Source of the DNA: Streptomyces sp. NBC_01335
GTDB taxonomy: Bacteria > Actinomycetota > Actinomycetes > Streptomycetales > Streptomycetaceae
Assembly (NCBI RefSeq): GCF_035953295.1
Contig: NZ_CP108370.1
Span: 4,803,001 to 4,867,000, forward strand
Direction of reading: 5' to 3'
DNA length: 64,000 nt
Below the pieces are notes generated by a model, which saw only the letters and a program-made list of their open reading frames with translations, had not been told where the DNA came from and did no database searches. A program made the translations under genes and the position numbers. Of this stretch, positions 27,055-33,648 are shown piece after piece (position 1 is the stretch's first letter; the number at the start of each line of letters is the position of its first letter).

Positions 27055-28851
27055 TTGAGCACATCCAGCACATCCGGCATATCCGGCGCGCCCAGCGCCT
27101 CCCGCAGGCGCTTTCTGACCGCCGCTGCCGTCACCGGCTTCGGGGCTTCTCTCCCCGCACTGCTGCCCGGCTCGGCCGCCGCCGCGACCCGCACCACCGA
27201 CCAGCTCGGCGATGCCACCCGCGACTACCTGGAAACCCAGCGCAAGGCCGGTCTGGCGGCGGTGAAGCGGGGCACCGCCCTACCCTTCCTCACCGGCACC
27301 CAGCTGGCCGCGATGCTGCTGGCCAGGGACATCACCAGCACCCAGGTGACCCGGGCGTTCCTGGCCCGGATCGACGCCCTCAACGGTGACGGCATGTTCT
27401 CGGTGCCCTCCCGCAACCCCGACATCCCCGTCTTCGGCGACAACGGCAAGCTCAACGCGTACGTGCGCACCACCTCCGAGCTGGCTCTCACCATCGCCAG
27501 GGCCGCCGACAAGGCCCTGGACGCGGCGGCCAGGGGTGGCGATCCCGTGCCGTTCGGCTGCGGAGTACCGGTGGCGCTGAAGGACATCTACGCGGTCAAG
27601 GACACCGAACTGACCATCGGCTGCCCGCTGGCGGCCGGGAACATCGCCACCGGCGACTCGGTGGTCGCCGAGCGACTGCGCGCCGCCCACATGCCGATCC
27701 TGGGGCTGACCCACACCGGCCCGTGGACCAACGACGACACGTGCCCGCAGACCGCCAACCCGTGGAACCGCGAACTCTGCGTCGGCGGCTCCTCCGGCGG
27801 CTCGGCCGCCGCGATCGCGTCCCGGCTCGCGGTCGTCGCGACCGGCTCGGACACCGGCAACTCCCTGCGCAACCCCGCGCAGAACGTAGGAGTCGGCTCC
27901 ATCAAGCCCAGCTACGGCCTGGTGCCCAAGCATGGTGTCACCGTGTCCAGCACCAGCCTGGACACCTGCGGCCCGATGGGCCGGTCGATGGCGGACGTGT
28001 CGATGCTGCTCGGCGTGATCGCCGGTCCCGACTCCCGCGATCCGCGCTCCGAGCAGGCACCCGGCTTCCCCAACGGCTTCCCGCTGGCGCCGCGCCCCGG
28101 CCGCAAGCCGTTCGCCGGGCTGCGGATCGGCTCCACCGTGGAGACCGAGACCTCACCGGCCCGCGACAGGTGGACGGCGGGGATACTCGCCCGACTGCGG
28201 GCCGCCGTCGCACAGTTCGAGGAGCTGGGCGCCGAGATCGTCCCGATCACCCCGCCCGCCTCCAACCTGGGCAACACCGCCTACTGGGCGGCCGCGGCCG
28301 TCGACCCGGTGACCGGCGCGAAGGTCTCGGCGAGCAGCACGTACGCCAACGCCGAGAACGCCTGGACGCTCGGCGGGACCTACGCCGTGACGGCGGAGGA
28401 GGACGAGGCGATCGAAGGTGCCGTGCGCACCCGGTTCCGCACCTCGCTCAGCACCATGGAGACCCAGAAGCAGCAGCTCCAGCAGCGTGCCGCCGCACTG
28501 ACGGCCGCAGACCTCTTCGGCGCCCACCGGGTGCGCCGGGAGTACTCCGAGATGTGGGCGAAGGTCTTCGAGGAGAACGACATCGTCGCCTGCCTCTGGC
28601 CGCAGAAGGTCCAGACCCCGCCGGCCCGGGCCAATGACAGCACCGGCAGTTTCTCGGGCGTCGAGTCCAGCCGCCCGAACACCACGGGCTGGCCCTGCCT
28701 GAACCTCCCGGTGGGCCGCGACACGGACACCGGTATCCCGGTCGGCATCGACATGGCCGCCCCGTACGGCGGCGACGCGATCATCCTGCAACTGGCGATC
28801 GACTACCAGGAGCACCACCCCTACCACCTCGACATACCGACGGACCTGTGA
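27055..28851 (+). CDS. Tat-exported amidase (amidase-signature family)
   Basis: A 598-residue hydrolase of amides. The start is read as TTG 27055, with AAGGA seven bases upstream. Residues ~15-45 form a Tat signal (SRRRFLTAAAVTGFGASLPA ... AAAA). The catalytic Lys is in GVPVALKDIY (~177), the cis-Ser in GGSSGGSAAA (~245), and the Ser nucleophile in GSDTGNSLRNPA (~269), where the usual GG(S/T) is GNS. It should act outside the membrane on an unknown amide. Its TGA overlaps the start of the next small gene. Confidence 0.88.
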   Translation: MSTSSTSGISGAPSASRRRFLTAAAVTGFGASLPALLPGSAAAATRTTDQLGDATRDYLETQRKAGLAAVKRGTALPFLTGTQLAAMLLARDITSTQVTRAFLARIDALNGDGMFSVPSRNPDIPVFGDNGKLNAYVRTTSELALTIARAADKALDAAARGGDPVPFGCGVPVALKDIYAVKDTELTIGCPLAAGNIATGDSVVAERLRAAHMPILGLTHTGPWTNDDTCPQTANPWNRELCVGGSSGGSAAAIASRLAVVATGSDTGNSLRNPAQNVGVGSIKPSYGLVPKHGVTVSSTSLDTCGPMGRSMADVSMLLGVIAGPDSRDPRSEQAPGFPNGFPLAPRPGRKPFAGLRIGSTVETETSPARDRWTAGILARLRAAVAQFEELGAEIVPITPPASNLGNTAYWAAAAVDPVTGAKVSASSTYANAENAWTLGGTYAVTAEEDEAIEGAVRTRFRTSLSTMETQKQQLQQRAAALTAADLFGAHRVRREYSEMWAKVFEENDIVACLWPQKVQTPPARANDSTGSFSGVESSRPNTTGWPCLNLPVGRDTDTGIPVGIDMAAPYGGDAIILQLAIDYQEHHPYHLDIPTDL

Positions 28852-29030
28852 TGACGATGACGACGACCGACCCCACCAACGCCCGGCTGCGCGACCTCGA
28901 CATCCCGGTGATCATGCCGCGCTTCGACCTCATCGAACTCCCCGCGTTCGAGGCCGCCGTGTCCACCGGCGACATCCCGGCCGCCACCTGTGCTCCGACT
29001 GGGAAGAAGAAGCACAGCGGTTCCCGCTGA
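28848..29030 (+). CDS. Small coupled gene of unknown function (60 codons)
   Basis: Begins GTG ATG ACG within the amidase stop (GTGATGA), so it is translationally coupled. Codons up to Thr-47 have G or C at nearly every third position, as in real Streptomyces genes; from the TGT codon at 28989 on this falls. The protein is acidic and amphipathic (RDLDIPVIMPRFDLIELPAFE) and ends ATCAPTGKKKHSGSR with one Cys. This shape recalls a leader plus short core of a modified peptide, but no modifying enzyme is near. It may also be the 5' remnant of a longer gene cut at about 28988. I do not recognise it. Confidence 0.45.
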   Translation: MMTMTTTDPTNARLRDLDIPVIMPRFDLIELPAFEAAVSTGDIPAATCAPTGKKKHSGSR

Positions 29031-29070
29031 ACCGCCGCCCGCTGAACCGCCGCCCGCTGAACCGTCGCCC
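29026..29070. repeat. 15-bp tandem repeat GCTGAACCGCCGCCC, three copies
   Basis: Copies at 29026-29040, 29041-29055 and 29056-29070 (the last with one change). Each contains TGA; the first supplies the stop of the small gene. Confidence 0.8.
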
Positions 29071-29131
29071 GGTGCGGCCCCGCCCGTCGGCGGGCCCGCA
29101 CCGGGCACTCGACGTCCCTTTCGGAACACGC

Positions 29132-29440
29132 CTAGAACGAACCCCGGTCCTCGCTCCGGGAGTCCCGTACGAGGTGCGGCGCGTAGACCCCGGAGCGTGC
29201 CGTACGCCGCCACGGGCGCGCCCGGCTCACCGCGAACTCGGCGCTCTCCGAGCCGGTGCCGAGATCGACGACCGCGACCGAGGAGCTGCCGTCCGGCTCG
29301 CACCTGCCGATCCACTCGCCCCCGGGCGGGACCACACCGGAGGGCGTGGTCCCGCCCGGCCGCGCGTGTACGGCGAAGCTCACCCAGTAGCCGTTGACGG
29401 CGGCGTGCGCCTGCGCCTCCACGGCGAAGACCGCCGACAA
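29132..29440 (-). pseudogene. C-terminal fragment of a carbon-nitrogen hydrolase (nitrilase family)
   Basis: About 100 codons on the minus strand. Residues EAQAHAAVNGYWVSFAVHA, TPSGVVPPGGEWIGR and SRARPWRRTARSGVYAPHL resemble the last third of Streptomyces carbon-nitrogen hydrolases. The N-terminal parts with the Glu, Lys and Cys catalytic residues are missing and the upstream frame does not continue the fold. No ribosome site. Reads as a broken gene. Confidence 0.5.
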
Positions 29441-29630
29441 AGGAGCCGCTGGGCACCCCGTGGCCGGAAGTCGTCGGTCCGGCTCCCGCCCGCCGAGAAC
29501 ACGCTCGGCGTCGGGCAGGTGCGAGGGTCACCGGGCCGCGCGAAGAGGCCCTGGACACGAGTTCGCGGGGGAGAGACACCGGAGACGAGTTCGCGGAGAG
29601 AGCCCGCGCAGAGGCGTGGACGGTCGGTGC

Positions 29631-29675
29631 GGGGGCCCGGGGCAAGCGGGGGCTGGAATGCGCACCCGGGCCCCC
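29631..29675 (+). terminator. Hairpin upstream of the DksA-like gene
   Basis: Perfect 11-bp arms (29631-29641 and 29665-29675, GGGGGCCCGGG and its complement) around a 23-base loop, ending 14 bp before the DksA-like ATG. So close to a start codon it may control that gene rather than end transcription. Confidence 0.5.
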
Positions 29676-29689
29676 GCGTTCCGTTACAT

Positions 29690-30145
29690 ATGGGAAGTAT
29701 ATCCACCCGTGTCCCCCTCCCCGAGCCCGACCCCGCACGCCCCAGCGACCGGCTGTCGGAGCGGCTCGGGCGGGAGGTCGTACGCATGCGGATCGCCGCC
29801 GAACGTGCCTCCACGAGCGGGCAGATCGAGGCGCTCCGACGCGACTTCGAGGGGATCGTCGAGGCGAACGCCCTGGTCGCCGTCGACGACGAGCACGACC
29901 CGGAGGGCTCCAGCACCGCGTTCGAGCGGGCCCACGTCGCCGCCCTCCTCGCCCGCGCCGACGAACACCTGGCCGAGCTGGACCGCGCGCTGGAGCGGCT
30001 GGACCGCGACGACTACGGCCGGTGCCGGAGCTGCGGCGAACCGATTCCGGCCGCCCGCCTGGAGGTGCGCCCCGAGGCGACCCTCTGCGTCGGCTGCGCG
30101 GAGGAGCGGGAGGGGTGGGCGGGGCGGGGGCGCCGCCGACGCTGA
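29690..30145 (+). CDS. DksA/TraR-type zinc-finger protein
   Basis: A 151-residue protein with an N-terminal helical hairpin (residues ~20-105, charged coiled coil including DDEHDPEGSSTAFERAHVAALL) and a C-terminal four-Cys zinc finger CRSCG ... CVGCA (~114-138). This is the DksA/TraR layout; members bind the RNA polymerase secondary channel and modulate initiation, often with ppGpp. Actinobacterial forms are less studied. ATG 29690 has no clear ribosome site and lies just after a hairpin, so the start may be wrong or the mRNA poorly translated. Confidence 0.8.
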   Translation: MGSISTRVPLPEPDPARPSDRLSERLGREVVRMRIAAERASTSGQIEALRRDFEGIVEANALVAVDDEHDPEGSSTAFERAHVAALLARADEHLAELDRALERLDRDDYGRCRSCGEPIPAARLEVRPEATLCVGCAEEREGWAGRGRRRR

Positions 30146-30178
30146 GGCACTCGCTGCGGAGTGGCGGCCGGGAGGTCG

Positions 30179-30220
30179 GCTGAGAGACCGTCACCCCGGC
30201 GTGCTGAGAGACCGTCACCC
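30179..30220. repeat. 18-bp direct repeat GCTGAGAGACCGTCACCC
   Basis: Two perfect copies (30179-30196 and 30203-30220), 24 bp apart, about 100-140 bp upstream of the HNH lipoprotein gene. Either a duplication scar or a paired protein-binding site. Confidence 0.7.
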
Positions 30221-30321
30221 AGCCGGTCGTCCGGCGACCCGCTCGTCATGAATGGCAGCCGACGGGGAAGACGTCCGTAGGATTCCCGGGTTCGGCTCTC
30301 TCCCCGTCAGGACGGCTGCCA

Positions 30322-31107
30322 GTGATATCTCTCCGTACGTACCGCGTGGCCCTGCCCGCCCTGAGCGCCTGCGCCGTACTCGCCCTCGCCGGGTGCGACC
30401 CCGACGACCTCGCCGTCCCGGCAGAGACCACCCCGGGCGCCGGGGCGAACGACGGCGGGCGGTCCACCGAAGGCTTCGGCGCGAGCCCTCTGGACAACCC
30501 CGACGGTACGAAGCCCGGCCTGGCTCCGCTGACCACCGACGCCGACCGGGCCGAGGCGCGGAAGGTCATCGAGAAGGTGCTCACCAAGGGGCGCGGTCCC
30601 AAGACCGGTTACGACCGCGACGAGTTCGGCTCCGCGTGGAAGGACACCGTGAACGGCATAGCGCTGGCCCGCAACGGCTGCGACACCCGCAACGACCTGC
30701 TCAAGCGGGACGGGCAGCAGGTGCGGTTCCGCAGCGGCTCCGACTGCGTGGTGGCCTCCCTGACGCTCAAGGACCCCTACACGGGCTCGACGATCGCGTG
30801 GACCAAGACGAAGGCCACGAAGATCCAGATCGACCACGTGATGCCCCTGTCCTACGACTGGCAGATGGGCGCCTCGCGCTGGAGCGACGCCAAACGCCAG
30901 CAGATCGCCAACGACCCGCTCAACCTCATCCCCGTCGACGGCCCGACCAACGGCTCCAAGAGCGACTCGGGCCCCGCCGCCTGGCTGCCGCCGTACAAGC
31001 CGATCCGCTGCTCGTACGCGCTCCGCTTCGCCCAGGTCTCGCTGAAGTACGCACTGCCGGTGACCACGGCCGACAAGGCGATGATGCTCAAGCAGTGCGG
31101 GGCCTGA
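30322..31107 (+). CDS. Secreted HNH endonuclease lipoprotein (DUF1524/GmrSD-like C-terminus)
   Basis: A 261-residue protein. Residues 1-25 are a lipoprotein signal with lipobox LALAGC, so it is anchored outside the membrane. After a ~50-residue disordered linker comes a nuclease domain: IDHVMPLSYDWQMGA (~175), then NDPLNLIPVDGPTNGSKSD, which are the DHV/N/N elements of DUF1524-type HNH enzymes. It should cut DNA or RNA at the cell surface, for nutrient recovery or defence; this is inferred. GTG 30322. Monocistronic. Confidence 0.85.
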   Translation: MISLRTYRVALPALSACAVLALAGCDPDDLAVPAETTPGAGANDGGRSTEGFGASPLDNPDGTKPGLAPLTTDADRAEARKVIEKVLTKGRGPKTGYDRDEFGSAWKDTVNGIALARNGCDTRNDLLKRDGQQVRFRSGSDCVVASLTLKDPYTGSTIAWTKTKATKIQIDHVMPLSYDWQMGASRWSDAKRQQIANDPLNLIPVDGPTNGSKSDSGPAAWLPPYKPIRCSYALRFAQVSLKYALPVTTADKAMMLKQCGA

Positions 31108-31183
31108 TCCCTCGGCCGCCGGCCACCACGAGCACACGGAACCGGCTCGGTCGCGGCCGGGTCGCATGCGTACGCTCCCTGGC

Positions 31184-32314
31184 GTGGACGACCGCATACA
31201 GAAGATCGTGACGGAACTGCCCGGCATGACGAGCGTGACCGACGTGTGGAAGACGGCTGACCGCAGCCTCGCGGGAGGGAAGCCCGCCTTCCTCGCGAGC
31301 CTCGGCATCGCCCTCACCGAGGCGTACGGCTCCGGGGCCGTGAGGGGTTGGCAGTACGACAGCGTCCTCGGTCACCTGCTCCGGTCGCTGGCCGTCACTC
31401 CGGGCCCGGGGAACGTCGCCGAAGCGCTGCGGCTGGCCGCCTCGGTCGAGGCGGCCGACCGGAAGGTGAGCCGCCGCATCGCCTCGATGCTGGCCTCCTG
31501 CCATCCGGCCGAGGAGCTGACCGTGGCCTTCACCGGGAAGGCGCCCGAGGAGTTGCGCGCCTGCCTGGTCCACGAACTGGTACTCAGGGGCGTCGCTGTC
31601 ATGGAGGTTCCGGCCATCGCGGCGTGGGCGGGGTCCCCGCACTGGCGGCGGCACCCGCTGCGGTGGCTGCCGTGGACGCTCTCCGATGTGGAGGGCGAGC
31701 CGGACATGCCCGGCTACAGCGTGCACGGGGGCAGCCACTCGCTGCCGTACGGCCCTACGGGAAGCCGACAGGCGACGGCCGGCAGCCGGTCGACGCCGCC
31801 CCGGGCCGAGGAGACCACGACCCGAGCCGTGGCCACCCGCATCGGTTCCGCCGTGGCGAACTGGGCCGAGGAGTCGAACGGGACCGTCGAGGCACGGGTC
31901 TTCGAACTGGCGCGTCCGATGGACGTCGGGTCGGTACCTGTCCTGCTGCCGGGCCTGGGGCTGGCGTGCCTGGCGACGAAGGGAAAGAAGAAGGCCTCTC
32001 TCTCCACGACCGCCTGCCCGCCGGACCACGCGTGGGCCGTACTCTTCGCGGCCGCGTCCACCGGAGGCGCCTACAACTCCGGTGGGTACGGCGCCTACGG
32101 GCGACTGGCCGCTTGGCACTCCCTGGCCGCCCTCGCGGGAGCCGCCGAGGACAGCACGGCGGAGGAGGCCGAGGCCCGGGTGAGGGCGTGCGGCTGGTAC
32201 TCCTTCGACGCCCGTACGGAGTGGTTCGAGGGAGTGGCCTGGGACGTCGGCCTCGCCGCCCTCTCACCGGACGGCTTGCGGTTGGCGGTGCTGGCGGCGA
32301 CGGACACCGACTGA
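31184..32314 (+). CDS. DUF6183-like protein, unknown function
   Basis: A 376-residue soluble protein with no signal or membrane segment. N-terminal helical repeats (residues 5-110) precede a more mixed region with LPGLGLACLATKGKKKASL and a C-terminal Ala/Gly-rich part (STGGAYNSGGYGAYGRLAAWHSL). The layout matches proteins I know as DUF6183, common in Streptomyces and without known role. GTG 31184 (VDDRIQKIVTELPG) is taken as start; an ATG at 31166 is in frame. Confidence 0.6.
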   Translation: MDDRIQKIVTELPGMTSVTDVWKTADRSLAGGKPAFLASLGIALTEAYGSGAVRGWQYDSVLGHLLRSLAVTPGPGNVAEALRLAASVEAADRKVSRRIASMLASCHPAEELTVAFTGKAPEELRACLVHELVLRGVAVMEVPAIAAWAGSPHWRRHPLRWLPWTLSDVEGEPDMPGYSVHGGSHSLPYGPTGSRQATAGSRSTPPRAEETTTRAVATRIGSAVANWAEESNGTVEARVFELARPMDVGSVPVLLPGLGLACLATKGKKKASLSTTACPPDHAWAVLFAAASTGGAYNSGGYGAYGRLAAWHSLAALAGAAEDSTAEEAEARVRACGWYSFDARTEWFEGVAWDVGLAALSPDGLRLAVLAATDTD

Positions 32315-32473
32315 GACGCCCGAGGCGTTGTCCCTGTCCTTACCAACGCCCCGGCCCGGCGCCCCCGTTCACCGTGTCCCGGACCACCGCGTCAGCCCAC
32401 CCCCGACATGAACGCGCACGCGCCGGGCGGCGCCGAGCCCCCCGACTCGACGCTGCCCGGCTCTCCCGGCGTA

Positions 32474-32512
32474 CCCCCCCAGGCCCCCCGGCCCCCCAGG
32501 CCCCCCGCCCCC
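32474..32512 (-). other. G-quadruplex-capable tract (minus strand)
   Basis: Five C-runs on the + strand (32474-32480, 32484-32489, 32492-32497, 32501-32506, 32508-32512) give G5-G7 runs with 1-3 base loops on the minus strand. The transcript of the lipoprotein gene passes through it about 70-110 nt after the stop. The gap 32315-32582 holds nothing else that I can name. Confidence 0.7.
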
Positions 32513-32582
32513 GAGTGCCCCCCGTCCGCCCCGGCGCCCCCCTCCGGCGCCGGGCCGCTCCAGGCGGCGCCCCGGAGCCGGC

Positions 32583-33329
32583 TCAGCCCAGGTCCACCAT
32601 GTCCTTCGCGGCCGGCTTCTCCGCCACGACGGGCTTGTCGAAGTCGGAGAAGGTCATGGTCATCGGCTCGTCGCCGCCCGTGGAGCTCACCTGGAGGAGC
32701 TGCGGGGTACTCCCGGTGGACACCAGGATCGAGTAGGTCTCCTCGCCGTCCTTCTCGGTCAGGCGGAACGCGGGAGCGCCCGCGAAGGTGGTCGGTCCCA
32801 CCTTCTTCGCCTCCGTGTCGCCGTCCTCGAAGTCCTTGAGGAGCGACTCCAGGTCACAGAACTCGAGCATGTCCTTCGTGTCCGGGTCCGAGGCCTTCTC
32901 GGTCATCCAGTGGTCGGCGACCGTGTCCACCGCGGCCTGGGTGTCCGCCTCGGACTCGCCCTCGGACTGCGCGCGCAGCATCGCCTCGTCGAGCTTCATG
33001 TAGACGGTCTGGTCGATCTTGATGACCGCCATCGAACCCTGGTCGCCCATGGCCATGGTGCCGGTGCACTTGCCGCCGCCGATGCTGGTCGAGAACTCGG
33101 CCTTCATGGGGCTGTCGGCCGACTTCATGTCGACGGAGAGGTGCAGGGAGGTCGCCTTGCGGATGTTCTTGAGCGCCGAGTTGACGACGTCGGGGCCCGA
33201 CTTGTCCGCGAAGGGTGCGACCTTCTTCGCGGGCGAGGCCGCGCCGCCCTCCTCGGCGCCGCAGGCGGCGAGGCTGAGGACGGAGAGGGTGCAGACGGCG
33301 GCAGCGGCGGTACGCGCGACTCGGCGCAT
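32583..33329 (-). CDS. Secreted lipoprotein, LppX/LprG-like fold
   Basis: A 248-residue protein. Signal peptide with lipobox SLAACG (cut before Cys-24) for membrane anchoring. The body reads as alternating strands (SLHLSVDMKSADSPMKAEFSTSI, MAVIKIDQTVYMKLDE, YSILVSTGSTPQLLQVSS), typical of the half-barrel LolA/LprG-like lipoproteins that carry lipids or sense envelope state. ATG 33329 has GGAG eight bases upstream on the minus strand. Divergent from the methylase-like gene with a shared A/T-rich promoter. Confidence 0.75.
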   Translation of the reverse strand: MRRVARTAAAAVCTLSVLSLAACGAEEGGAASPAKKVAPFADKSGPDVVNSALKNIRKATSLHLSVDMKSADSPMKAEFSTSIGGGKCTGTMAMGDQGSMAVIKIDQTVYMKLDEAMLRAQSEGESEADTQAAVDTVADHWMTEKASDPDTKDMLEFCDLESLLKDFEDGDTEAKKVGPTTFAGAPAFRLTEKDGEETYSILVSTGSTPQLLQVSSTGGDEPMTMTFSDFDKPVVAEKPAAKDMVDLG

Positions 33330-33648
33330 GGCGGTACTCCAGGAGAAGGAAGAAGCGGAGGGTGCAGGAAGCGGAGAGGAGGAACAGAGGCAGACGCCGC
33401 CCCGAGGCGTGCGGGCACGTCGGACGGCGCCCGGATGACAACGGGAGGAAGTGACTTGAGCACCGACGGCGTTCACCGGTGCGGGCACAGCTCCATCACA
33501 GCAGAGCTTGTGAACCGAGTCAACAATGAATTGTGTGAACACCTGACACTCGACTGTGTATCGATCGGTGCGGCGTGCGTCGGTATGCTCGCCTGCACAG
33601 CGCGAACGGTGGCGCGAACGGTGACGATTCGGACCAGGGAGAGAGCAA
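33330..33648. promoter_or_regulatory. Divergent promoter region with A/T-rich symmetric patch
   Basis: 319 bp between lipoprotein and methylase-like genes. The A/T-rich stretch 33505-33560 contains ACAAT-GA-ATTGT symmetry and TTGTGAACCGAGTCAACAA. It is the likely promoter and operator zone for both genes. Near 33615 CGCGAACGGTG is repeated twice. Confidence 0.45.

Larger units (their letters stand above)
29031..29689. other. Decayed region between the small gene and the DksA-like gene
   Basis: About 660 bp without an intact gene. It contains the 15-bp repeats, a nitrilase-like fragment on the minus strand, and a direct repeat ACGAGTTCGCGG (29557-29568, 29585-29596). The end carries an 11-bp hairpin (29631-29675). 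Confidence 0.5.

Noticed and set aside
28848..29030. Calling the small gene a lanthipeptide or lasso precursor
   Set aside because: No synthetase, protease or transporter nearby and only one Cys; the leader-like look alone is not enough.
33514..33532. Rex operator upstream of the methylase-like gene (TTGTGAACCGAGTCAACAA)
   Set aside because: One base too long between the arms and the right arm is TCAACAA, not TTCACAA.
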